In this document: piece by piece, positions 22,402 to 31,890 of the stretch
How positions within the stretch are numbered: the stretch's first letter is position 1
How the letters are laid out: the number at the start of each line of letters is the position of its first letter
Assembly (NCBI GenBank): GCA_037953745.1
Contig: JBAKBP010000778.1
Location: 111,001-175,000, forward strand
DNA from: Lithodes maja
Taxonomy: Eukaryota > Arthropoda > Malacostraca > Decapoda > Lithodidae
Direction of reading: 5' to 3'
Length of the DNA: 64,000 bases
Program-made: the position numbers and the translations under genes
Notes under the pieces: generated by a model
Told to the model about the DNA's origin: nothing
The model's input: the letters and a program-made list of their open reading frames with translations, nothing else
Databases searched by the model: none

Positions 22402-24898
22402 CAAAGGAGTACAAAGGAAATCAAGCAACAACAGATCTAGTGACCCTTCTAGGCTGCTTGTCCTCCAAAACACTGAGGATCAAGTGTCCAAACAGTGGTT
22501 TAGAGTGGGTAAGGGAACATTGGAAAGGGAACTACTGCCCTGCCACTAATGTGGCAGGACTAGGAAGTTAGTAGGGGACATATGGGTTAGTAACTGAGGG
22601 GAGGATAAAGTTATTCATTTACAAACGCAGTCAGTCGCGGGTTTGATGCGAGATATTTGTCTAGGCGGAATTTAAATGAATCAACGGTGCTGCAGTCTAT
22701 AACGTTTCGGGGAAGCCCATTCCACAAGTTGACAACTCGATTGAAGAAGAAATTCTTAGATTCGTGCGAGTTAAAAGATTTACCAATAATTTTGCAACCG
22801 TTTCCCCGTGTGTAATTAGATTGGTTGATAGTGAAGTACTTACTACAGTTCATATTGTCGATGCCTTTGATGATTTTGAACACTTGAATTAAGTCGCCTC
22901 TTAATCTGCGCTGGGTTAAAGGAAATAGATTTAATTCTCTAAGACGCTCTTCGTATGGTTTGTTCTTTAGGCTAGGTATCATTTTGGTAACTCTACGTTG
23001 AACTCGTTCTAGCTTGTTTATATCTTTTTGGTAATAAGGGCACCAGGATTGAACGCAGTATTCCAGAAGAGGGCGGACTAAGGAATTGTAAAGGGTTAGG
23101 ATAACTTCTTTGGATTTATGCTCAAATGACCTGCCTATAAAGCCAATTATTTTGTTTGCCTTCTTAACAACTTCTGAACATTGTTGACTCGGTTTTAGGT
23201 TACTCGATATTGTTACTCCCAGATCAGTTTCTCTGTTTACATTCTTAAGCTGAGTGCCATTCATCGAATAGTTTGCTTTCTCATTTAGGTATCCGACATG
23301 TAGTACTTTACATTTATCCGCATTGAAACTCATTTGCCAAATTTGGGCCCAACATGACAATTTATCTAGATTGTGTTGCATATCGTCAACTTGTTCTTTT
23401 GAGAGTACGCTATTTGCAATTTTTGTATCGTCAGCAAATTTTGAGATTGTGCAGGTGAGACCCTCATCTATGTCGTTGATGTAAATTAGAAAGAGAATTG
23501 GTCCTAGTACCGATCCCTGGGGTACCCCGCTACTTACATTGGTCCATTTAGATGCCTTACCGTTTATAACTACTCTTTGCTTTCTGTTGTTGAGCCAATT
23601 TTCTATCCATTTCAACACACCGTCTTGTATTCCATGCGCTTTTAGTTTTAGCAGTAAACGTTTGTGGGGAACTTTGTCAAAGGCCTTTTGAAAATCAAGG
23701 TATATAATATCTACAGCTTTACTCTCATCGTAGAGGTTGAGGATATCGTGGAAGAAGTCTAAGAGGTTTGTTAAACAGGAACGTTTTTTACGAAAGCCGT
23801 GTTGAGTATCTTTAAGTATGTTATTTTCCTCTAAGTGATTTACGAGTCTGTCTCGTATGACCGTTTCTAGCATTTTACATACAACTGAGGTTAAGCTAAT
23901 TGGACGATAGTTACTGGGTAGGGATTTGCTGCCTTTTTTGAATATCGGTGTTACGTTGGCTAGCTTCCACTGATCAGGCATAGTTCCAGACTGCAAGGAT
24001 TTATTGAATAGTAATGTCAGTGGTTTGGAGAGCTCATTCTTAGCTTCCTTTAGAACTCTAGGCGAGATTGTATCAGGTCCTGGCGTTTTATTTACTTTGA
24101 GTTTATCTAAACAATTCAATACTTCTCTCTCTGTAACGGTAATATTGCTTAGAAGATCTGAATTATCAATCTGAATCGGCGATGGTGTAGGGATATCACT
24201 GAGGTCTTCGGTTGTAAAAACTGATGCAAAGAAGGTATTGAGGGCATTACTCATTTGTACTTCGTCTTTGGTGTATTCTCCTTTTTCATCGACTAACGGT
24301 CCAACAGTTGAAGTAACTACTTTTTTCTTTCTGATATAACTATAGAATTCTTTCGGGTTTGTTTTACTTTGATTCGCAATATGTAACTCTAAGGTCTTTT
24401 TACTTTGCTTAATTAACTTTTTGGCTTTGCGTCGTAGCTCTACAAATTTCACCCGTTCTTCGTCATTTTGTGAGGATTTTAATCTATCATTAGCAAATTT
24501 TTTAGCAAGCAGGCAGTTTGAAATATCTTTATTCCACCATTTGGGCTTATTATTATGGCCTGGACGCCGTATTTTCGATGGTATGCAGTCTTGCACTGCT
24601 TTTAGGTAAGTGGTTTCGAATAACTTCCAAGATGTATTTATATCGTTATTGTTAATTAAAAAGCTCCAGTCAGTTTCTTTAAACATAGCTCTAAGTTTAT
24701 GGAAGTTTGCTTTCTTGAAATTAGGGACTTTTTCGATGCTACTATTTGGTTCGTTACTAGTAAACTTTAAAGTGAAAGTTATCGTACGATGGTCGCTGTT
24801 ACTGAATTCATCACCAACATTCAAATTCTCTATCAATTCTTCTTTTGTTGCAAGTACAATGTCAAGAACGTTATTACCACGGGTCGGCGTGGGTCGGC
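22402..24898 (-). mobile_element. CR1-like LINE, 5'-truncated, with intact RT frame
   Basis: Inserted in the composite TG repeat. GGTA is found at both edges (22398-22401 and 24899-24902), consistent with a short target duplication. The 5' end is cut within the endonuclease domain; the 3' UTR (22402-22610) ends in two CTCCTTTGTA units. Three further 3' pieces at 28948, 30430 and 49050, and an internal piece at 61866, belong to the same family. Confidence 0.9.
22611..24898 (-). CDS. LINE ORF2: endonuclease C-terminus and reverse transcriptase (5' partial)
   Basis: About 760 codons without a stop, from the truncated 5' edge to TAA at 22611. The first residues keep the end of an apurinic-type endonuclease (NNVLDIVLA and the SDH motif in NSDHRTITF). 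The reverse transcriptase has LDFQKAFDKVPH, SGVPQGSVLGP and the catalytic FADDTK motif. The C-terminal region (LRGDLIQVFKIIKG through WNGLPRNVIDCS) is typical of CR1/Jockey-superfamily LINEs. The full ORF would also need the endonuclease N-terminus, so this copy cannot retrotranspose by itself, but its clean frame indicates recent insertion. Residues before RRPTPTRG are microsatellite translation, not LINE. CR1 rather than another Jockey clade is my best reading, not a phylogenetic result. Confidence 0.9.
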
Positions 24899-24905
24899 GG
24901 TAGTG

Positions 24906-24970
<65 letters not shown>
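24899..24970. repeat. (GT)n microsatellite
   Basis: About 60 bases of GT between the LINE insertion edge and the 3' end of SINE-1. Confidence 0.95.
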
Positions 24971-24974
<4 letters not shown>

Positions 24975-25451
24975 CACTTGCTTGTTTCGTCAAGGGGAAT
25001 CCACGCAATGCGAGCTAAGCTCATTATTATCGCGCCTCCTTAACTGGGAATGTATTGCGTGAAATGCATGTTAAGTGTTTATGTATCGTTGGAATGGCTG
25101 TGGATGTGTGTGTAGTCTGTATTTTAGCCAATTGGCGACATCTGGAAACGAAGGCTTAGGGTTAATCTGTATGGTACCATTCTCACTACGGTACCAGTCT
25201 CACCCGAAGGCTTAGGTTGACCAGTAGCTTAGGTGAACCATATGATACCCATCTCGCCTTGTACCATTTTTGCCAACCCCAGATGGGACGTCACAACGTC
25301 GTCCACTTATTCCAGGTACCTATTTACAGCTAGGTGAACTGAGGCTAACACATGAAAGGAGACGAGCCCAATTTGTCTCCGCCCGGCCGGGGGATTGAAC
25401 CCCCGATCCCTCGTGTGTGAGACGAGAGCGCTACCTACTAGGCTACGGGCT
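24971..25451 (-). mobile_element. SINE-1, full length
   Basis: About 480 bp. On the minus strand it starts with a tRNA-like head: box A-like TAGCCTAGTAGG and box B GGTTCAATCC. A long non-tRNA body follows (AGGTACCTGGAATAAGTGG; GACGTCCCATCTGGGGTTGG) and the 3' end is CGAAACAAGCAAGTGAATAA. TG or CA runs abut both ends, as in the other copies. Confidence 0.85.
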
Positions 25452-25630
25452 GTGTGTGGGAGGTTAATCCTCGATAGTGTAGGTGTGTGTGCGTGTGTGT
25501 GTGACAGAAGGCGAAATATGGAAGAGGTGCAGGTGCAGATGGAAGGGTGCAGGTACTACAATGGGAGGTTAATCCTCGGTAGTGTAGGTGTGTGTGTGTG
25601 TGAGTGTGAGAGAGAGAGAGAGAGAGTGAG
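25452..25630. repeat. Composite TG repeat, distal units
   Basis: Two more GGGAGGTTAATCCTCG-type units with TG runs, ending in a GA run (25608-25627). They continue the array at 21355-22401. Confidence 0.85.
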
Positions 25631-25687
25631 TTAACAAATAGGAATACAAATAGCGATTGGTAGTCTTAGGAATAAAGTGGCCATCAC

Positions 25688-25935
25688 ACAATCAAGTTTA
25701 TCGGCTACATGTATCGGAGCCTGGAATCCAATCAAGTTTATTGGCTACATGTATCGGAGCCTGGAACCCAATCAAGTTTATCGGCTACATGTATCGGAGC
25801 CTGGAATCCAATCAAGTTTATCGGCTACATGTATCGGAGCCTGGAATCCAATCAAGTTTATCGGCTACATGTATCGGAGCCTGGAATCCAATCAAGTTTA
25901 TCGGCTACATGTATCGGAGCCTGGAATCCACTACA
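25688..25935. repeat. 40-bp tandem repeat, six copies
   Basis: Unit includes ATCAAGTTTATCGGCTACAT and GTATCGGAGCCTGGAATCCA. Near-identical copies with no stop in any plus frame, giving three overlapping spurious open frames. Confidence 0.93.
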
Positions 25936-26161
25936 AGTTATCATATTATTGTGATTGATTGTGTTGTTTATTCTGATATTAAATTTACTTTTCCACGATT
26001 AGCAGTTTCAAAGATACACAATTCAGTAGTAATAAAAGCGGAAATGATCATATAGTAGACACGATTTCAGCTACGATTAGACTCGGATACTGTGACTCCG
26101 ATACATCCTCCGCTACAGTGCTCGTGTGACACCGGGTTTAAGTGTACGTGTGACTTGGACA

Positions 26162-26505
26162 TTAAGGGGGTAGGGGTTATTGATTAGTTTATTTATTTAC
26201 TGTATATATATTGTATTATTGTTATAGTTTCCTCCCAAGACCTCCACCAAGCTTTAACAATAATACCCCAAGACCCCTTTATAGATACATTTTTACAATT
26301 TTCGGTAGACAAATTTTCCGGCCGAAGGTCGGTTCCTCCTAAATTACAGACTCGCTATTGCTCTCCAGGAATTTATTTTATACCTAACTAACTCAAGAAG
26401 TCTTTAAATCGCCTAACTAATGGAGCGAATGTCTAAATATTTCAAACCTGATGGGGCGAAATATGAGGAAGAAGGTGGTCCAGAGAAAACCTAACCTCCC
26501 CTTAA
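26162..26505. mobile_element. TTAA element family A, full length, diverged
   Basis: TTAAGGGGG at the left and CTAACCTCCCCTTAA at the right. The interior has CAAGACCTCCACCAAGCTTT, CCGGCCGAAGGTCGG, and a GATGGGGCGAAATATGAGG block. Left end partly rearranged. Confidence 0.75.
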
Positions 26506-26539
26506 TTGTTCGTGTGACTTGGCCAATAAACCCGACGTA

Positions 26540-27760
26540 TCAGTGTCGGCATCACTTCTCTACCCCCCATCCTCTATTTTACCTGTGTGTCCTTGCTTTA
26601 TCTGTCTACTCTGTCTACTCTATTCTACTGGTATGTTTGTTTATTATTTATCTTCTCTCTCTATTATCTTCTCTTCTCTTCTCTTCATTTATCTTATTTT
26701 TCTACTACCTCCCTCCTCTCTACCTCTGTCCCTTTGCTTTATCATTCTCTCTATCTACTCTATTCTATTGTATTTGTATGTTTGTTTATTATTCCTCTTC
26801 TCTTATCTCTTCAATTTGCTCTTATTTCCCATCCTCTATTTCACCTCTATCCCCTTGCTTTATCATGTCTACTCTGTCTACTCTATTCTAATGGTATGTT
26901 TATTTATTATTCCTCTTTTCATTTCTCTCTACTTCTACCCTCCCTTCTACCTCTGCCCCCTTGCTTTATCCGTTCTCTCTACTCTACTCTAATCTACTTT
27001 TATGTTTGTGTACTACTCCTCTTCTCTCTACTCCCACCCTCCACTCTACTTCTATATCCTTGCTTTATCTGTTCTCTCTGTCTATTATACTGGTCTGTCT
27101 GCTTCTTATGTCTCTTCTCTTTTATTATCTTCTCTTCATCGCTGTCTTATCTTCCTCCCTCTATCTCCTTGCTTTATCAGTTCTCTCCGTCTACTCTATT
27201 CTACTTTACTGGTATGTGTGTTTATTGTTCCTCTTCTCCTTTGTCTTATCTTGTCTCTTCTATTATCTTCTCTTCACCTCTGTCTTATCATTCTACCTCT
27301 GTCCCCTTGTTTATCTGTTATCTCTGTCTACTCTATTCTACTGGTATGTCTGTGTACTGCATTATCTCTCTTCTCTCCCGCTTCTCTTTACTCTTCACTT
27401 CTCTTATTTATCTACTCCCATCCTTCACTTTTAACTCTGTTCCTCTCCTCTTCTCTCTTATCTCTGTCTCTGTGTTTGTTAGCTCTTATTTCTCTGTCTA
27501 CACCACTATTTCTTCTCTTTTCTCCACCTCTCTTCCCTTCCATTATCTCTTCTTACTGTCTACTCTATATATCTATCTATATCTATATGCTCAGGCCCGA
27601 TCCCCACTTTTCCTATTTGTATTTTTTGTATTTTTTGTTTTTTCTGTTTTTTCTGTTTTTTTACTCTACCTACCCTTATCCCCTCTTTGTCTCACATCTC
27701 CTCTTTTCTCTTCTATCTTCTCCTCTTACCTCCCACCCCACATCCACTATCAACTCCTCT
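26540..27760. repeat. Degenerate pyrimidine-rich tandem repeat (about 1.2 kb)
   Basis: Imperfect units of roughly 130-150 bp containing CCTTGCTTTATC, TGTCTACTCTATTCTACTGG, TATGTTTGTTTATTATTCC and runs of TCTCTTC. All three plus frames are open for long stretches with Leu/Ser/Phe/Tyr-rich translation; compositional, not coding. Confidence 0.8.
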
Positions 27761-27843
27761 GGGTGGTCGTGGGTGTGTAACGCTTATCAGTGTCGGCATC
27801 ACTACTCCAACGATACCCTCCACCTCTTCTCTGCCCGGGTGTT

Positions 27844-27847
<4 letters not shown>

Positions 27848-27896
<49 letters not shown>

Positions 27897-27913
27897 CCTC
27901 CCTCTCTCCCTCC

Positions 27914-27957
<44 letters not shown>

Positions 27958-27980
27958 TCCCTCTCTCCCTCCACCCCCCT
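27848..27980. repeat. (TC)n / TCCCTC microsatellite
   Basis: TC runs broken by TCCCTC and TCCTC variants. Confidence 0.95.
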
Positions 27981-28087
27981 GTCTTGAGTTTAACAAAGCA
28001 TAGCCCAGATCATCCGCAGCGGTCGGCTCAGAGATAGCATACATAGTTACATACGTAAGCGGCTTCAGGGGGGCTCGCTATCTTTTA

Positions 28088-28114
28088 CTGCGAATTATTA
28101 TTATTATTATTATT
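28088..28114. repeat. (ATT)n microsatellite
   Basis: Eight ATT units. Confidence 0.9.
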
Positions 28115-28149
28115 TATGTTTCGTGTACGCCCACTCTACGTCTTTAATT

Positions 28150-28240
28150 CTTGTTCTCGCTCTCTCGTTCTCATATCTCTCTGTCTCTCTCTGTTTTTGC
28201 TCTTGCTCTCTTGCTCTCTCGCTCTCGCACTTTCTCTCTT

Positions 28241-28285
<45 letters not shown>

Positions 28286-28906
28286 CTCTCGCTCTTGCTC
28301 TCTCGCTCTTGCTCTCTCTCTCTCTTGCTCTCTCTCTCTCGCTCTTGCTCTCTCTTGCTCTCTATCTCTCTCTCTTGCTCTCGCTCTCTCTCGCTCTTGC
28401 TCTCTCTTGCTCTCTCTCTCTCTTGCTCTCTCTCTCTCTTGCTCTCTCTCTCTCTTGCTCTCTCTCTCTCTTGCTCTCTCTCTCTCTTGCTCTCTCTCTC
28501 TCTTGCTCTCTCTCTCTCTTGCTCTCTCTCTCTCTTGCTCTCTCTCTCTCTCGCTCTTGCTCTCTCTCGCTCTCTCTCTCTCTTGCTCTCTCTCTCTCTT
28601 GCTCTCTCTATCTCTTGCTCTCTCTCTCTCTTGCTCTCTCTCTCTCTTGCTCTCTCTCTCTCTTGCTCTCTCTCTCTCTCGCTCTCTCTCTCTCTCGCTC
28701 TTGCTCTCTCTTGCTCTCTCTTGCTCTCTCTCTCGCTCTTGCTCTCTCTCTCTCTTGCTCTTGCTCTCTCTCTCTCTTGCTCTCTCTCTCTCTTGCTCTC
28801 TCTCTCTCTTGCTCTCTCTCTCTCTTGCTCTCTCTCTCTCTTGCTCTCTCTCTCTCTTGCTCTCTCTCGCTCTTGCTCTCTCTCGCTCTTGCTCTCTCTC
28901 GCTCTT

Positions 28907-28947
<41 letters not shown>
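28150..28947. repeat. Polypyrimidine array of CTCTTG and CTCTCT units (about 0.8 kb)
   Basis: 16-bp-type units CTCTCTCTCTCTTG with CGCTCTTG variants, almost entirely pyrimidine apart from spaced G. Frames stay open on both strands (Leu/Ser or Arg/Glu only). It ends exactly at a truncated LINE. Confidence 0.95.
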
Positions 28948-28950
<3 letters not shown>

Positions 28951-29290
28951 GCTTCCCCGAGACGTTATAGACTGCAGCACCGTTGATTCATTTAAACTTC
29001 GCCTAGACAAATATTTCGCATCAAACCCACGACTGACTGCGTTTGTAAATGAATAACTTTATTTTATCCTCCCCTCAGTTACTAACCCACCTGTCCCCTA
29101 CTAACTTCCTAATCCTGCCACGGACATTAGTTCCAGGGCAGTAGTTCCCTTTCCAATGTTCCCTTACCAACTCTAAACCACTGTTTGGACACGTGATCCT
29201 CAGTGTTTTGGAGGACAAGCAGCCTAGAAGGGTCACTAGACTGTTGTTGCTTGATTTCCTTTGTACTCACTCACTCACTCTGTCTTATAT
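28948..29290 (+). mobile_element. CR1-like LINE 3' fragment
   Basis: Same family as 22402-24898. It keeps the last about 35 codons (GLPRDVIDCSTVDSFKLRLD ... stop at about 29055) and the 3' UTR up to the TTTGTACTC tail. The 5' truncation abuts the TC array. Confidence 0.9.
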
Positions 29291-29342
29291 ACAGTATATA
29301 TATGTACAGTATACTGTATCGTATATATATATGCTGTATATA

Positions 29343-30395
29343 CAGGGTGTTTTAAAACAACACTGCCAGACCTCATCTGCTAATTAGTAAATACAATAAC
29401 GAAGAAGATTATCTAAGGACAAAATGCAAAATAATATACCATTAATGATTTAAACCGCATAGAGTAAAATAATTAGTGACACCCAGGTATGAGCTATAAT
29501 CCGAACACGGCTAGTGTCCCCCCCCCCCCCCCCCCCAAATAGCCTACCTCTTGCCTCCCATCCCAGTTCGAGTTTTTCTTCGAAGCTTTGGAGTCATAAC
29601 GAATCTTCTCATGTGTTTAATCATCTGCTCGGCCATGGTGCTATCTTCTTCTGTCAGTGATTTTATTTACCTTATAATATCACATAAATATGGATTGTTG
29701 TTATTTAGGTGTGTCTCTTCCTTTGTTATTTTATACTCGTTAAGTCCAAGTGACGTAAATTGTTTGTTTTGGGTACCATTAGATGATTTTAAATATTCAT
29801 TAGTGAACACCGTATACTTGTATGTCTACAACTACGTAAAATCGTCAAACTTCAACCATAAAACTGATAGACATATATCGTTAGTACTCTGTGATAATAG
29901 TAACGTAATGAGGTATTTGTATTGAAACAGTAAATTGCGCAGGAACAATTTTTTTCCATTCAAACAGTTTCACGAACGATTAAATTACCTATAGCAGTGT
30001 TCGGATACCTGACCCAGACTTGAGATTCATTATTTTACCTCTTGGTCATCGTTACAAATGGTGCATATCTTTTTACGATACTTGGATTATAATACTTAGC
30101 AGTTTTCTTCTAATTGCAAAATATCATTACCAATTTTATGTTACTTTGATTTTGTAATTATTCATGTGATTAGGTCATTAGATATTTCCTATTTACCTTT
30201 TTTACTTGGTAATCATTCATATTATGTATCATATGTTTTGTGCTGAACTAAGAACCCTGTTTTGCTAAATTTCTAAATAACCATTTATCTCCCGTTACAA
30301 TATATTATAGGTAAAAATAGAATAGAAATATGTGTATTATATATGTTTATCAATGTGGTCGTCATACTCTGGCAGTGTTGTTTTAAAACACCCTG
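29343..30395. mobile_element. TA-flanked DNA element with perfect 28-bp terminal inverted repeats
   Basis: Ends start CAGGGTGTTTTAAAACAACA and are perfect inverse copies over 28 bases (29343-29370 and 30368-30395). TA dinucleotides flank both sides, within TATATACAG sequence. TA flanks and CAGGG ends suggest the Tc1/mariner superfamily. The 1053-bp AT-rich interior has no frame resembling a transposase, so it appears non-autonomous. A C run lies at 29519-29536. Confidence 0.85.
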
Positions 30396-30424
30396 TATAT
30401 ACAGGTTTCCCTATTAGCCCGCCA

Positions 30425-30905
30425 CTTAATTCAAGTGTTCAAAATCATCAAAGGCATCGACAATATGAACTGTAGTAAGTACTTCACTATCGACCAATCT
30501 AATTACACGCGGGGAAACGGTTGCAAAATTATTGGTAAATCTTTGAACTCGCACGAATCTAAGAATTTCTTCTTCAATCGAGTTGTCAACTTGTGGAATG
30601 GGCTTCCCCGAGACGTTATAGACTGCAGCACCGTTGATTCATTTAAATTCCGCCTAGACAAATATCTCGCATCAAACCCGCGACTGACTGCGTTTGTAAA
30701 TGAATAACTTTATCCTCCCCTCAGTTACTAACCCATATGTACCCAACTAACTTCCTAGAGGGCAGTAGTTCCCTTTCCAATGTTCCCTTACCCACTCTAA
30801 ACCACTGTTTGGACACTTGATCCTCAGTGTTTTGGAGGACAAGCAGCCTAGAAGGGTCACTAGATCTGTTGTTGCTTGATTTCCTTTGTACTCCTTTGTA
30901 CTCTC
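30425..30905 (+). mobile_element. CR1-like LINE 3' fragment
   Basis: Keeps the C-terminal 90 codons of the LINE ORF (from FKIIKGIDNMN to the stop at 30707) plus the 3' UTR, ending in repeated CTCCTTTGTA. Nearly identical to the end of the copy at 22402-24898. Confidence 0.92.
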
Positions 30906-31028
30906 TGTAATCTGTATATTCCTACAAGCATATTTCATCACAATATATTTTCCTGCATTCGCAGTTCAGTTCCACCTATTTCACTTTATATATCGGGGTC
31001 TCCCTTTCATACCTGCTGCTTCTATCTG

Positions 31029-31030
31029 AT

Positions 31031-31087
<57 letters not shown>

Positions 31088-31214
31088 TGTGTGCGTGTGT
31101 GTGTTTTGGATGCGTGTATGTGTTTTTAGGATCCGTGTGAGTGTTTTTAAGATCTGTGTGTGTGTCTCGGATGCGTGTGTGTGCGTAAATAAGTGAATGT
31201 GCTTGTATATGTGC

Positions 31215-31260
<46 letters not shown>
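31029..31260. repeat. (AT)n, degenerate TG and (GT)n microsatellites
   Basis: (AT)n at about 31033-31083, GTGTGTGTTTTGGATGCG-like degenerate repeats to 31200, then (GT)n at 31219-31260. Confidence 0.9.
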
Positions 31261-31264
<4 letters not shown>

Positions 31265-31739
31265 CACTTTGCTTTGTTTCGTCAAGGGGAATCCACGCAA
31301 TGCGAGCTAAGCTCATTATTATCGCGCCTCCTTAACTGGGAATGTATTGCGTGAAATGCATGTTAAGTGTTTATGTATCGTTGGAATGGCTGTGGATGTG
31401 TGTGTAGTCTGTATTTTAGCCAATTGGCGACATCTGGAAACGAAGGCTAGGGTTAATCTGTATGGTACCATTCTCACTACGGTACCAGTCTCACCCGAAG
31501 GCTTAGGTTGACCAGTAGCTTAGGTGAACCATATGATACCCATCTCGCCTTGTACCATTTTTGCCAACCCCAGATGGGACGTCACAACGTCGTCCACTTA
31601 TTCCAGGTACCTATTTACAGCTAGGTGAACGGAGGCTAACACATGAAAGGAGACAAGCCCAATTTGACTCCGCCCGGTCTGGGATTGAACCCCCGACCCC
31701 TCGTGTGTGAGACGAGAGCTCTACCTACTAGGCTACGGG

Positions 31740-31741
<2 letters not shown>
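31261..31741 (-). mobile_element. SINE-1, full length
   Basis: Minus-strand copy, closely similar to 24971-25451. The tRNA-like head with box B GGTTCAATCC is near 31685-31694, and the 3' end is against the GT run at 31260. A TG run abuts the head. Confidence 0.87.

Positions 31742-31811
<70 letters not shown>
31742..31811. repeat. (TG)n microsatellite
   Basis: About 70 bases of TG at the SINE-1 head. Confidence 0.97.
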
Positions 31812-31812
<1 letters not shown>

Positions 31813-31890
31813 TGGTCACTCGCTGGCTCCCGTTCATTTATTCACCGAGCATGTTAGTAATCAGATTGGCCATGGATTTGCAATTGTGTA

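Noticed and set aside
26451..28003. Several 100-400 codon plus-strand frames rich in Leu/Ser/Phe
   Set aside because: Pyrimidine-rich tandem repeat; frames overlap one another and share no domain.
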